Below are positions 32,678 through 41,627 of a stretch of DNA of 64,000 nucleotides, one piece after another. This DNA comes from CAVRIA01 sp963721115. GTDB taxonomy: Bacteria; Desulfobacterota; Binatia; HRBIN30; CADEER01. The translations under genes and the position numbers were made by a program. How positions within the stretch are numbered: the stretch's first letter is position 1; each line of letters opens with the position of its first letter. The notes beneath the pieces are model-generated. The model saw only the letters and a list, made by a program, of their open reading frames with translations, did not search any database and had not been told where the DNA came from. The DNA is taken from contig CAVRIA010000006.1 of assembly GCA_963721115.1 (NCBI GenBank), positions 558,001 to 622,000 of the forward strand, given 5' to 3'.

Positions 32678-34942
32678 GTGGGGCGGCGGCAACAATCGCA
32701 GGCGGCGGCGCGGACGTCGCGCCCGGTCCGCGACGAGTCGAGGCTGCTCGACGAGGTGGTGGCGATCGTCAGCCTGACGGCGGCGGTGTTCTCGTTCCTG
32801 AGCTTCCTCGCCTATCACGGCGGGCCGGCGAGCCTGAACGTGGCGGGGCGTGTCGGGTACGGCTTGGCGGACGCGGTGGTGCAGGCCCTGGGGTTCGCCG
32901 CCTACATGATCCCCCTGTTGCTGGCCGTGGTCGCGTTTCTCCTCTTTCGTCAGGCGAGCGACGAGATCACGTTGCCGCGCGGTGTCGGATCGCTGGTCAT
33001 CATCGTCGGAACGGCGGTGATGATCGGGCTCGCCGTCCAGCCCGAGCGCGCCGTGACCAGGGCCGGCGGCTGGGTTGGGGGTTTTCTGGCCGCGCTGCTC
33101 GCCCAAGCGTTCGGTACCCTGGGCTCCTTCTTGATCATCGGGGCGTTGCTCGTCCTGTCCTTCGTGTTCGTCACGCGGATCTCTCTCGGCGGCCTGGCAT
33201 CACTCGCCGGCGCCGGGATGCGCAGTCTGATTGGACGCGCACGCGCGAAGGCGGCGGCGGAGGTGGTGGAGAAACCGAGTCGTCGGCGCCGGGAGAACGT
33301 CAAGAAGGAGGCTTCCCCTCCGTTCCGGGAGGCTGCTCCGGTCATCGTCGTGGCCGATCGACCGGAGGTGGCGCGCGGCGGTTCGTCCGGGCGTGGACGT
33401 TCGCGACAAGTACAGGAAGAGTTGCCCTTCGTCGGCGACGGGCGCTATCAACTGCCTTCGACCCGCTTTCTGGACGCGCCCAAGGACAGCGGCATTCGCG
33501 TCGACGAGGAGGCCCTGCGCAAGAGCTCGCAGATCCTCGAGACCAAGCTGGCCGACTTCGGCATCCAGGGGAGCGTCGTGTCGGTTCACCCCGGTCCGGT
33601 GATCACGACCTTCGAGATCGAGCCGGCGCCCGGAGTGAAGGTCAATCGAATCGTCAGCCTCGCCGATGATCTGACGATGGCGATGCGCGCTCCCGGCGTG
33701 AGGATCCTCGCGCCGGTACCGGGCAAGGCGGTGGTCGGCATCGAGGTCGCGAATCCGAAGCGGGAGGACGTGACACTGCGCGAGCTCATCGAGGCCGATG
33801 CGTTCGTGCAGTCGCCCTCGAGTCTGGCCGTGGCGCTCGGCAAGGACACGGCGGGGGGGGCGGTCATCGGCGATCTGGCTCGCATGCCGCACTTGATGAT
33901 CGCCGGCGCGACGGGCAGCGGCAAATCGGTCGGCATCAACGCCATGATCATGAGCATTCTCTACAAGGCGTCGCCCCGCGACGTCCGCTTCGTCATGATC
34001 GATCTGAAGATGCTCGAGCTCTCCGTCTACGAGGATGTTCCCCATTTGCTCGTGCCGGTGGTGACCGACCCCAAGCTGTCGGTGGCGGTTCTCAACAACA
34101 TCGTCGAGCTCATGGAGGAACGCTACCGGCTGATGAAGCAACGGGGCGTGCGCAACATCGAGGGCTACAACAAGCTGATCGACGAGGAGATCGAACAGCG
34201 GGGCGGCGTCATCGAGCTGAAGGAGCTCGCCGACGACCGTTTGGAGGATTCGGAGGAGGAGGTGGTCACGCCTGCCCCGATGCCGGAGAGGTTGCCGAAG
34301 GTCGTCGTCATCGTCGACGAGCTCGCCGACCTGATGATGACCATGGGCCGCAAGGTCGAGGAGCCGATCACGCGACTGGCCCAGAAGGCTCGCGCGGCCG
34401 GCATTCATTTGATTGTGGCCACGCAGCGCCCCTCCGTCGACGTGATCACCGGATTGATCAAGGCGAACTTCCCGGCCCGCATCTCGTTCCAGACCACGGC
34501 GCGCGTGGACTCGAGGACGATTCTCGACCACATCGGTGCCGAGCGGCTCCTCGGTCGGGGCGACATGCTGTACATGCCCCCTGGGAGTGCGCGCCTGCAA
34601 CGGTTGCACGGTCCTCTGGTCACCGAGGCCGAGATTCACAAGGTGGTCGAGTTCATCAAGAAGCAAGGCATGCCTCAGTACGCCTTCAGTCTCCTGGAAG
34701 CGCCCGAGGAGCGCGAGGAGGACGGGCTCGAGGAGAACCTCGCCGACGAGCTCTACGACCAGGCGGTTCGGCTGGTGACCGATAGCCGCCAGGCATCGAT
34801 CTCGTGGGTTCAGCGCCGCTTGCGAGTCGGTTACAATCGAGCCGCTCGGATGATCGAGAGAATGGAGCGGGAGGGGGTGGTCTCTCCGAGTGAGGGAGGG
34901 AGGCCGCGAGAGGTTCTCGCCCAGGCGATCGATGGCGATTGA
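32678..34942 (+). CDS. ftsK: DNA translocase FtsK
   Basis: A 754-aa cell-division DNA pump with a GTG start 3 bases after rnj. The N-terminus has four hydrophobic helices (about 25-180) for the divisome membrane. The linker is short. The motor holds the Walker A AGATGSGKSVGINAM (near 414), the Walker B 'VVVIVDELADLMM' and 'LIVATQRPSVDVITG'. The C-terminal gamma winged helix ('LYDQAVRLVTDSRQASISWV') reads KOPS signals. It is followed by lolA, a common ftsK neighbour. Confidence 0.96.
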   Translation: MGRRQQSQAAARTSRPVRDESRLLDEVVAIVSLTAAVFSFLSFLAYHGGPASLNVAGRVGYGLADAVVQALGFAAYMIPLLLAVVAFLLFRQASDEITLPRGVGSLVIIVGTAVMIGLAVQPERAVTRAGGWVGGFLAALLAQAFGTLGSFLIIGALLVLSFVFVTRISLGGLASLAGAGMRSLIGRARAKAAAEVVEKPSRRRRENVKKEASPPFREAAPVIVVADRPEVARGGSSGRGRSRQVQEELPFVGDGRYQLPSTRFLDAPKDSGIRVDEEALRKSSQILETKLADFGIQGSVVSVHPGPVITTFEIEPAPGVKVNRIVSLADDLTMAMRAPGVRILAPVPGKAVVGIEVANPKREDVTLRELIEADAFVQSPSSLAVALGKDTAGGAVIGDLARMPHLMIAGATGSGKSVGINAMIMSILYKASPRDVRFVMIDLKMLELSVYEDVPHLLVPVVTDPKLSVAVLNNIVELMEERYRLMKQRGVRNIEGYNKLIDEEIEQRGGVIELKELADDRLEDSEEEVVTPAPMPERLPKVVVIVDELADLMMTMGRKVEEPITRLAQKARAAGIHLIVATQRPSVDVITGLIKANFPARISFQTTARVDSRTILDHIGAERLLGRGDMLYMPPGSARLQRLHGPLVTEAEIHKVVEFIKKQGMPQYAFSLLEAPEEREEDGLEENLADELYDQAVRLVTDSRQASISWVQRRLRVGYNRAARMIERMEREGVVSPSEGGRPREVLAQAIDGD

Positions 34943-34967
34943 GATCGACGGGGCTTGCAGGGATCAA

Positions 34968-35621
34968 ATGAAGAGGGTGTTCCTGGCGGTTGGGAGTGTC
35001 CTCGCGCTCGCCGTCGTGGCGGGAGCGGATACGCTGCCCGTCGATCAGATCGTGCGGGACGTGCAGGCCCGCATCGACGCGACCCGCGATCTGAAGGCGT
35101 CGGTACATCAGGAGTTGGTGGTGGCCAGTGCCGGGCGGACCCTGAAAGCCGACGGCACCTTGGCCTACAAGAAGCCCGGCAAGATGCTCTGGAAGCTGAA
35201 CAATGAAGAGAAACAGGTCATCGTGGCCGACGGCTCCACTCTGTGGTTCTATCAACCGGAGGAGCGACAGGTTTTGAAGGCGCCTTTCGATGCGGCGTTC
35301 CACTCGACGACCCCGATCTCGTTTCTGACCGGCGTCGGGCGGATCCAGGACGACTTCAAGGTTTCACTGGAGGGCGAAAGCGACGGGACGTTGGTTCTCG
35401 CTTTGGTTCCGCGCAAGCAAGAAGGCGACCTCGGCCGCCTTGTGCTGACTGTGGAGAAGGGTTCCTACGACATCGTGGGAGCCGAAATACGCGATCCGCT
35501 CGGCAACGTCACCCGCCTGCAGTTTTCAAAGCTGGAACGTAACTCCGGGCTTTCGGACTCGCTCTTTCACTTCGAGGTCCCGCCCGGGGTGGACGTCATC
35601 GAAGCCCCCATCGGGCGCTAG
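34968..35621 (+). CDS. lolA: Outer-membrane lipoprotein carrier LolA
   Basis: A 217-aa periplasmic chaperone that moves lipoproteins to the outer membrane. ATG 34968 (MKRVFLAVGSVLALAVVAGA) gives a signal peptide and has AGGG 6 bases before it. The mature part has the beta-sheet pattern with 'LAYKKPGKMLWKL' and YQPEERQV, and a C-terminal 'VPPGVDVIE'. It lies 25 bases after ftsK. Confidence 0.9.
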   Translation: MKRVFLAVGSVLALAVVAGADTLPVDQIVRDVQARIDATRDLKASVHQELVVASAGRTLKADGTLAYKKPGKMLWKLNNEEKQVIVADGSTLWFYQPEERQVLKAPFDAAFHSTTPISFLTGVGRIQDDFKVSLEGESDGTLVLALVPRKQEGDLGRLVLTVEKGSYDIVGAEIRDPLGNVTRLQFSKLERNSGLSDSLFHFEVPPGVDVIEAPIGR

Positions 35622-35676
35622 GGCGGGGACACGCGCTTCGCGATCGAGGTCGAGAGCGGTACAGGGAGGACTCGCC

Positions 35677-36162
35677 ATGCCCTCATTCGACGTGGTCTCG
35701 CAGGTGGATGGCCAGGAGATCGACAATGCGGTCAACCAGGCGCGCAAGGAGATCGGGCAGCGCTACGATTTCAAGGGAAGCCAGACGGAGATCGACCTCG
35801 AGGACAACGAGATCCGGATCCTTTCGGCGGACGACTACAAGGTCAAGGCGGTCGTCGAGGTTCTACAGTCCAAGCTCGCCCGCCGTCAGGTACCTCTCAA
35901 AGCCCTGGTCTATGGCAACGTGGAGCCGGCGGCTGGTGGACGAGCCCGGCAGGTGATCACCGTCCAACAGGGCATCGAGACCGAGAAGGCTCGCCGCATC
36001 GTGAAGGCGATCAAGGACTCCAAGGTCAAGGTTCAGTCGCAAGTACAAGGCGACCAAGTGCGCGTCACCGGCAAGAAGCGCGACGACCTCCAGCAGGTGC
36101 TACAGCTTCTCAAACAACAGGACTTCGACCTTCCCCTGCAGTTCGTCAATTTTCGGGAGTGA
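35677..36162 (+). CDS. yajQ: YajQ-family nucleotide-binding protein
   Basis: A 161-aa protein of the YajQ/DUF520 family: MPSFDVVSQVDGQEIDNAVN at the start, 'YDFKGSQTEIDLE' and the C-terminal 'DFDLPLQFVNFRE'. Homologues in Xanthomonas bind cyclic di-GMP and act as transcription co-regulators; binding is not shown by sequence alone. AGGGAGGA lies before the ATG. Probably the last gene of the rnj-ftsK-lolA-yajQ set. Confidence 0.93.
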   Translation: MPSFDVVSQVDGQEIDNAVNQARKEIGQRYDFKGSQTEIDLEDNEIRILSADDYKVKAVVEVLQSKLARRQVPLKALVYGNVEPAAGGRARQVITVQQGIETEKARRIVKAIKDSKVKVQSQVQGDQVRVTGKKRDDLQQVLQLLKQQDFDLPLQFVNFRE

Positions 36163-36192
36163 GTCGGAAGGGCTGATCCGCCGGGCGGCTCG

Positions 36193-36657
36193 TCAGGCGA
36201 CCGCGGGCTGCTGGGGCTGCACGAAATCGCTCTCGCTGAAGATGCTCCAGCGGTCGCGATACTGCGCGTAGCGACCTCGGTAGGGGCGGTTCCCGGCCCC
36301 GTGCAAGCTGAATGTTGGCCCCGAGATCTCGCTGGCGGGAATGAGAAAAACTTCGTCGATGCCGCCGCGGCGCTTGGCGATGCAGACGAATATGTCGCAG
36401 TATTTGCGGTCCCAGCGCCCGTGGCGGTGAAAATTGAAGCTCCAGCTCCTGTAATTGTAGGCGTAGCGTTTGCCCCCGACGGTCACCGTATGTGCGTAGC
36501 GTCCCGGGAACGCGACCCGTAGAGCAACCCGAATCTCACCGCTTACGAGGAGATCATACCCCTTGGTGCGGGGAACCTCGTCCACGGTCAAACCCATCCG
36601 CCGCAGTTTCGCGGCCACTCCCGCGCGCGCCATATGGTGTTTGGACTGACGATTCAT
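36193..36657 (-). CDS. Possible PD-(D/E)XK-like nuclease-fold protein
   Basis: A 154-aa protein. After a short N-terminus comes 'VAAKLRRMGLTVDEVPRTKG', then YDLLVSGEIRVALRVAF and CDIFVCIAKRRGGIDEVFLI. It ends with YRGRYAQYRDRWSIF. The order 'GYDLLV...VALRV...DIFVCIA' resembles endonuclease-like folds (D then short spacing and a strand with a charged residue), but the canonical (D/E)XK is not clear. I chose the ATG at 36657; the frame runs further upstream across the dksA-like gene, where it is a shadow. It is divergent from the dksA-like gene. Confidence 0.5.
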   Translation of the reverse strand: MNRQSKHHMARAGVAAKLRRMGLTVDEVPRTKGYDLLVSGEIRVALRVAFPGRYAHTVTVGGKRYAYNYRSWSFNFHRHGRWDRKYCDIFVCIAKRRGGIDEVFLIPASEISGPTFSLHGAGNRPYRGRYAQYRDRWSIFSESDFVQPQQPAVA

Positions 36658-36784
36658 GGAACCCAGGGCCACTTGCCCTGTTTCCACTCCCCTCTCCAAA
36701 TCACCACCGCCCTTCAGGGGTGAACCCTGATAGAAACTATATCGCCCTCGCAATTTTGTAGCAACGCTTTTCTCGGATCGCCCG

Positions 36785-36813
36785 TTGACAGAAGCAATGC
36801 CCGCGATTAAGCT
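36785..36813 (+). promoter_or_regulatory. Candidate promoter of the dksA-like gene
   Basis: TTGACA (36785-36790), a 17-base spacer, then TAAGCT (36808-36813). Transcription would start near 36820, just ahead of the GAGGGG ribosome site and ATG at 36836. The same -35/-10 pairing style (TTGACA with TAAGC) occurs before the ZTP riboswitch. Confidence 0.5.
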
Positions 36814-36835
36814 CCGGCGCCCTTCGAGGGGAACA

Positions 36836-37261
36836 ATGCGGAAAGCGACGCTCAAGAACGCACGGGAACGCCTTTTGGAGATGAAAAGACAGATCCTGCG
36901 AGAGATCAGCGATGATCTCAAGCACGGTCGCGAAGGAGCGAAAGAGGACGGGATGGATACGTATGATCTCGCCAGCGAGGAACGCGATCGCGAGATCAGC
37001 TTCATCCTGGGTGACCGCGAGCGGGAAAAGCTCCAGTCCGTGGAGGAAGCGCTCGAGAGGATCGAGGACGGAAGCTACGGGATGTGCGACAGCTGCGAAT
37101 CCGAGATCGCACCCGGGCGATTGGAGGCGATGCCCTTTACTCGCCTGTGTGTCAGTTGCCAAGCCGAGCGCGAGAAGGAAGCGAAGATGTCGCGCCGATC
37201 CGAGGACGAGCGCGCCTATCGACGGCTCGGATCGACAGACGTGGACGAAGAGAATACCTGA
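36836..37261 (+). CDS. TraR/DksA-family zinc-finger transcription factor
   Basis: A 141-aa DksA/TraR-like protein. The coiled coil holds the DTYDLAS tip (DxxDxA), which enters the RNA polymerase secondary channel. The zinc finger is CDSCESEIAPGRLEAMPF and then CVSC, a four-Cys type. The ATG at 36836 is preceded by GAGGGG; an ATG at 36797 upstream would lack a ribosome site. The family modulates transcription with ppGpp. No other regulator is adjacent. Confidence 0.88.
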   Translation: MRKATLKNARERLLEMKRQILREISDDLKHGREGAKEDGMDTYDLASEERDREISFILGDREREKLQSVEEALERIEDGSYGMCDSCESEIAPGRLEAMPFTRLCVSCQAEREKEAKMSRRSEDERAYRRLGSTDVDEENT

Positions 37262-37270
37262 GCGGGAAAA

Positions 37271-38596
37271 TTGACCCGGGATCCGAGGCGAGACCTCGTT
37301 CGCATCTATGAAGCAGCGATCGCCGCTGTGGATCCGGTGGCGCTGGTGCGGTCGCGCCTCACGGTCGACGGCGCCACGGCCGTTCTCACGGACGGCGAGT
37401 GGGAGGTCGTCCGTTGGGATGGTTCGGCCTTGGTCATCGGCGCCGGAAAGGCGGCGGCGCGAATGGCCGCAGGCTGCGAGGCCGTGCTCGGGGCGGGTCG
37501 TGTTCGCGGTCTGGTAATCGTTGCCGGCGGAGGTTCGGCATCGCTCGATTCGATCGATGTTGTGGAGGCCGGTCACCCCGTTCCCGACCGTCGCGGAGCC
37601 GGCGGCACGGAAAGGATCTGTCGGCTGCTCGGCTCCGCCAAGCATGGTCCGGTACTGTGCCTGATCAGCGGCGGTGCATCGAGCCTTCTGGTGCGGCCCC
37701 GTCCGCCCGTAACGCTGAGGGACGTGATCGAGGCGAACAGACTCCTGCTGCGATGCGGAGCCGACATCCACGCGGTGAACGCGGTTCGTAAGCATCTTTC
37801 GGAGGTGAAGGGCGGCGGGTTGCTGAGGTTCGCCTCGGCGAAGCCGGTCGTGACGCTGATTCTGTCGGATGTCGTTGGGGACGATCCCAGCGTCGTCGGC
37901 TCGGGACCGACCACTCCCGATCGGTCCACGTATGCGGATGCGGAACAGGTTCTCCAGCGCTTCGGCATCTTCGATGCCGTTCCGGCAGCGGTCCGCACCC
38001 TGCTGGCCAGAGGCAGGCGAGGGGAGGTTCCGGAAACCGTCCGAGAGGAGGATCCGGAGAGCCGGGAGTGTCCGTCGTTGGTGATCGGTTCGAATCGCAC
38101 GGCCCTAGAGGGCGCGGCTCGCGAGGCGCAGAAGCTCGGATACAAGCCGATCGTGGCGAAAGAGCCCCTGACCGGGGACACCGGCATCGCCGGCAGCGCG
38201 TGGTTTCGCCTTGTCCGAGCAGAAATGCAGCACCGTGGCGGGGAGCCGTGCTGCTTCATCGCGGGCGGCGAGACCACCGTTGAGGTACGGGGAAAGGGGC
38301 GGGGGGGACGCAATACGCACTTCGCTCTGAGCCTCGTCGAGAGCCTGAAGGACCTTCCGATCGTGTTGTTGAGTGCCGGAACGGACGGCATCGATGGTCC
38401 GACGGATGCCGCTGGCGCTTTCGCCTCTGGTGATACCGCGAGCCTCGCCAAGGCGCGCGGTATCGATCCCGAGACGATGCTCGGCAACAACGATTCATAC
38501 TCGTTCTTCGAGTCCATCGGAGACCTGCATCGATGTGGACCGACCGGAACGAACGTCATGGACATCAAGCTCGCGGTCGCCCCGACTTCCGGGTGA
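37271..38596 (+). CDS. gckA: Glycerate 2-kinase (GckA/MOFRL family)
   Basis: A 441-aa enzyme phosphorylating D-glycerate to 2-phosphoglycerate. Blocks of the DUF4147 domain are seen (ALVIGAGKAAARMA, CLISGGASSLL, VNAVRKHLSEVKGG), as are blocks of the C-terminal MOFRL domain (GGETTVEVRGKGRGGRNTHF, LSAGTDGIDGPTDAAGA). The start is a TTG at 37271, 9 bases after the dksA-like gene. Glycerate arises from serine or glyoxylate metabolism; an aminotransferase of that kind and serA lie a few kb downstream. Confidence 0.92.
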   Translation: MTRDPRRDLVRIYEAAIAAVDPVALVRSRLTVDGATAVLTDGEWEVVRWDGSALVIGAGKAAARMAAGCEAVLGAGRVRGLVIVAGGGSASLDSIDVVEAGHPVPDRRGAGGTERICRLLGSAKHGPVLCLISGGASSLLVRPRPPVTLRDVIEANRLLLRCGADIHAVNAVRKHLSEVKGGGLLRFASAKPVVTLILSDVVGDDPSVVGSGPTTPDRSTYADAEQVLQRFGIFDAVPAAVRTLLARGRRGEVPETVREEDPESRECPSLVIGSNRTALEGAAREAQKLGYKPIVAKEPLTGDTGIAGSAWFRLVRAEMQHRGGEPCCFIAGGETTVEVRGKGRGGRNTHFALSLVESLKDLPIVLLSAGTDGIDGPTDAAGAFASGDTASLAKARGIDPETMLGNNDSYSFFESIGDLHRCGPTGTNVMDIKLAVAPTSG

Positions 38597-38621
38597 GAGA
38601 GACCTGTGTTACGCATCGCCC

Positions 38622-39359
38622 GTGAACAGCGGCTACCTGTCCGAGATCTTCGTTTCGTTTCAAGGGGAAGGCGTGTACGCCGGGCGCCGGCAACTCTTCG
38701 TCCGCTTGGCCGGCTGCAATCTGCGCTGTCGCTACTGCGACACCCCGGATAGCCTGGAGCGGACCGCAAGATGGCGGTTGGTTCATTCGCGTGGCGGCGT
38801 TGTCGAGGAATCCAACCCGGTCTCGGTCGAGGGCGTCCGCTCCGTCGTCCGGGCGCTACTCGATTCGGAGCCGTCTGTGGACGGTGTGGCGCTGACCGGC
38901 GGCGAACCGCTGCTCCAAGCCGAGTTCCTGGCGTTGCTTCTGTCCGACGACACCCTTCCCCGTCCCCGCCTCTTGGAGACGAACGGCATGCTTCCCGACC
39001 GTCTGGGCGTCGTCCTGCCGACGGTGGACCTGGTCAGCATGGACATCAAGATCCCCTCGAACAGCGGCGAATCCGGGTTCTGGGCGGCACATGCGCGGTT
39101 CCTCGCCCTCGCCCGAGGACGGATCTACGTCAAGATCCTGGTCGACGCCCAGACGGCGCTGACCGAGATCGACAAGGCGGCGCGCCTGGTTCGCGACACG
39201 GCTCCGGAGACTCCCGTGTTTCTGCAGCCCATCACCGCGCTGAGCGGCGTCGTCGCGCTGAGCCCCCAGGTATTGCTCAGTGCCTTCGATGCGTTGCGCG
39301 GACATCTCGAGGACGTTCGGGTTTTCCCTCAGACGCACAAGATGCTCGGAGTTCTCTAG
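38622..39359 (+). CDS. queE: 7-carboxy-7-deazaguanine synthase (radical SAM)
   Basis: A 245-aa radical-SAM enzyme that makes 7-carboxy-7-deazaguanine for queuosine. The cluster motif CNLRCRYCDTPDS holds the three Cys in the family's CxxxCxxC spacing. Before it is FVSFQGEGVYAG, and after it ALTGGEPLLQ. The GTG start at 38622 begins NSGYLSEIFVS. The next queuosine step, queD/C, is not in the window, but folE (GTP cyclohydrolase I) at 40780 supplies the first step. Confidence 0.93.
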   Translation: MNSGYLSEIFVSFQGEGVYAGRRQLFVRLAGCNLRCRYCDTPDSLERTARWRLVHSRGGVVEESNPVSVEGVRSVVRALLDSEPSVDGVALTGGEPLLQAEFLALLLSDDTLPRPRLLETNGMLPDRLGVVLPTVDLVSMDIKIPSNSGESGFWAAHARFLALARGRIYVKILVDAQTALTEIDKAARLVRDTAPETPVFLQPITALSGVVALSPQVLLSAFDALRGHLEDVRVFPQTHKMLGVL

Positions 39360-39426
39360 GCTGGGGAGTGCCCATCAGAAGCTCCTGAAGGGCATGACAA
39401 GCTTTTGACGCAGCCGGATCGCGACA

Positions 39427-39458
39427 CGGCCCGCAATGGTCGAAGCCTTTGCGGGCCG
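39427..39458 (+). terminator. Strong hairpin downstream of queE
   Basis: A 10-bp perfect stem (CGGCCCGCAA with TTGCGGGCCG) and a 12-base loop, 68 bases after the queE stop. No T-run follows, so termination is not certain. The rest of 39360-39730 holds a promoter candidate and no supported gene. Confidence 0.45.
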
Positions 39459-39619
39459 CGCCATATGGCCCCGCGGCGGAATCAGATTGTTGCACGCCGT
39501 CGTTTGGCCACCCTTGCCGAGGGCAAAAATTCGCCTTAAAAACAAATACTTAATGAATGCTCCGCGACCAATCCGCAAGAGGGTGAAATGCGGTTCGATA
39601 GTACCAGACCACATTTTCC

Positions 39620-39649
39620 TTGACATTTTTGGCACGGATGATGTATGAA
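39620..39649 (+). promoter_or_regulatory. Candidate promoter of the ThrB2-like kinase gene
   Basis: TTGACA (39620-39625), an 18-base spacer and TATGAA (39644-39649), in an AT-rich island. The downstream gene starts at 39731. Confidence 0.5.
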
Positions 39650-39730
39650 GTTTCGTGATTGCGTTATAAACCCGCTAGTGATGTGCGACGGTCTCGGGGG
39701 ATGAGCGCCCGGAGCAGTCACCGAAAAACG

Positions 39731-40764
39731 ATGGCAGCGTATACGCAGCTTACCAAGAAGGAAGCGAGCGAGATCGCGGCTGACTACGGTTTGCCGAAGG
39801 TTACGGCCGTTCGCGCGGTGCGTGAAGGTTCCGTCAACACGCACTACTCCGTCGAGACGGCGAAGGGCAAGTTCCTGATCAAAATCGACGAGGTGAAGAG
39901 TGAGATCGAGGTCAAGCGCGAGCTCGACCTCCTACTTTTTCTGCGCAAGCACGGGTTCCCATGCCCGGCGCCCCTCGCGGATCGGCGCGGTCGCCATTGC
40001 CGGGATTGGGCGGGCAAGCAGCTCTCGGTGTATCGACACATCGACGGGCACAACGTCAGCCCCGACGACCTCTCGTCGAATCAGCTCGAGAACCTCGGCC
40101 GAGTCATGGCTGATCTCCACCTGATCAGCAAGGCCTACAAGAAGGGCGTCGAGAGCCGCTTCAGCTTCGAGAAGGTCGCCGAGATCTACGGAGATGTACG
40201 CGGCCGCCTTCCGCACTATCTGAAGAAGATCGTGAGAACGCTCGACGAAGAGGTCGAGTACCTGCAGAACTACCTCGAGATGAAGCTCCCAAAGGGGATC
40301 ATTCACGGCGACCTCTTCGCCGACAACGTCATGTTCAGGGGCGAGAAGGTCGTCGCCGTCCTCGACTTCGAGGCTGCCGGACGCGGCAAATTCATCTTTG
40401 ACCTGGCCACGGCGGTCAATTCGCTATGCTTCGAGAACGGCCGATACGGCCTGAAGCGGTTCGAGGCCCTCATCACCGGCTACGAGACGCTGCGGACCCT
40501 CTCTCTAGCGGAGTGGGATGCGTTCCCAAACGAGCTGCGCTTCTCGGCATTCCGCTTCACCGTGACTCGCCTGCGCGATTTCTTCCTCAACCCGGTCGAC
40601 GAGCGCCAGCGCATCAACAAGGACTTCCAGGACTTTTACGAACGACTGCTCATCCTCCGGCGGGAACGCGAGGGGGGATGGAGGCCATGCTCATGGCCAT
40701 GGCCACCGGATACGACTACCGGAAGTACCAGAAGGTGAAGGCGGTCGAGCGGCGCACACGCTAG
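39731..40764 (+). CDS. Homoserine kinase type II-like phosphotransferase, frameshift at the 3' end
   Basis: An APH-fold kinase of the ThrB2 type: GSVNTHYSVETAKGKFLIKI (nucleotide loop), GIIHGDLFADNVMF (catalytic HxD...N) and AVLDFEAAGRGKFIFDLA (DFG-like). The main frame runs from ATG 39731 (MAAYTQLTKKEAS). It veers off at the G6 run 40672-40677; one missing base there restores EGGMEAMLMAMATGYDYRKY and a stop at 40762-40764 (344 aa). Homoserine kinase makes O-phosphohomoserine for threonine; other small-molecule substrates are possible. folE follows 15 bases later. Confidence 0.8.
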
Positions 40765-40779
40765 GCGGCGACTGGCCGC

Positions 40780-41391
40780 TTGTCCATCGATCTCGATCGG
40801 CTACATCCGCTCATGAACAAGGATTCAGCGGATTCCATGCAGGAACACGTTCGGGCGATGCTCGTGGAGCTCGGTGAAGACCCTACGCGGGAGGGGTTGC
40901 TGAAGACTCCGGACCGGGTGGCGCGTGCCCTCCGGTTCATGACCAAAGGCTACGAGGAGGATCCCAAGGCGGTCATCAACGGCGCCCTCTTCACGGAGGA
41001 CTATCAGGAGATGATCGTGCTCAAGGACCTCGACTTCTTTTCGATGTGCGAGCACCACATCCTGCCGTTCTTCGGCAAGGCGCACGTCGCCTACCTCCCC
41101 AAGCGTCGGATCGTCGGTATCAGCAAGCTCGCGCGCCTGGTCGAGGTGTATGCCCGGCGGCTGCAGGTGCAGGAGCGTATGACGACGCAGATCGCCAACA
41201 TTCTGATGGACGAGCTGGACCCGCACGGGGTCGGCGTTGTTCTCCAAGCCGAGCACTTGTGCATGCGCATGCGGGGCGTCGAGAAACAGAACTCGATCGT
41301 CGTGACCAGTGCGATGCTCGGCGTGTTTCGCTCGCATCAGGAGACGCGCCAGGAATTCATGACCCTGGTGCACAATGGGAATCGGCGCTGA
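40780..41391 (+). CDS. folE: GTP cyclohydrolase I
   Basis: A 203-aa enzyme making 7,8-dihydroneopterin triphosphate for folate and queuosine. Zinc ligands are in MCEHHILPFFGKAHV and, later, the Cys of EHLCMRMRGV. Further blocks are EDPTREGLLKTPDRVARAL and RIVGISKLARLV. TTG at 40780 is used; an ATG at 40813 is also in frame. Followed by the ZTP-riboswitch operon on the same strand, fitting a one-carbon theme. Confidence 0.95.
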   Translation: MSIDLDRLHPLMNKDSADSMQEHVRAMLVELGEDPTREGLLKTPDRVARALRFMTKGYEEDPKAVINGALFTEDYQEMIVLKDLDFFSMCEHHILPFFGKAHVAYLPKRRIVGISKLARLVEVYARRLQVQERMTTQIANILMDELDPHGVGVVLQAEHLCMRMRGVEKQNSIVVTSAMLGVFRSHQETRQEFMTLVHNGNRR

Positions 41392-41456
41392 TCGCGCTGG
41401 TGCGGTCGTGTCCGACTCTCCACCCGGGACACTCCACGGACGTCGCAGATCCCGCG

Positions 41457-41486
41457 TTGACAGCTCAGGGGACGATCGGGTAAGCA
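41457..41486 (+). promoter_or_regulatory. Candidate promoter of the riboswitch operon
   Basis: TTGACA (41457-41462), an 18-base spacer and TAAGCA (41481-41486). Transcription would start near 41493, about 12 bases before the riboswitch aptamer. Confidence 0.5.
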
Positions 41487-41504
41487 GCTGACTCACATCG
41501 TTGG

Positions 41505-41577
41505 TCTTGCACGACTGGCGCTGCGTGGAATCAACCACGGGGGAGTGCTGACCGGCAGATGGCCGAACGCCTGGGCC
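41505..41577 (+). promoter_or_regulatory. ZTP (pfl) riboswitch aptamer
   Basis: The RNA shows the conserved parts of the pfl/ZTP motif: GACTGGCG (41513-41520), the hairpin GTGGAATCAACCAC (41524-41537) followed by GGGGGAGTGC, and the 3' part GCCG-A-ACGCCTGGGC (41562-41576). Stems P1 (GCAC with GTGC), P2 (GTGG with CCAC) and P3 (the GGC/GCC pairs) can form. Its 3' strand is shared with the terminator at 41569-41607. Binding of ZTP or ZMP should therefore favour read-through into the aminotransferase, serA and probably purA. The family is known for controlling folate and one-carbon genes. Confidence 0.88.
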
Positions 41578-41607
41578 TCTGGTATGAAGGGGTTCAGGCT
41601 TTTTTTT
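41569..41607 (+). terminator. Intrinsic terminator of the ZTP riboswitch expression platform
   Basis: An 11-bp stem (GCCTGGGCCTC with GGGGTTCAGGC, two G-U pairs), a 9-base loop and a run of eight T (41600-41607). The left arm overlaps the aptamer's GCCTGGGC, so the two structures exclude each other. It is 20 bases before the GTG start of the aminotransferase. Confidence 0.88.
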
Positions 41608-41627
41608 GCAACCCACATGAGGTTTCC

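Noticed and set aside
41559..41627. Leader peptide or N-terminal extension (ATG 41559) of the aminotransferase
   Set aside because: This segment is the 3' end of the riboswitch and the terminator; homologues start at the GTG at 41628, which has its own ribosome site.
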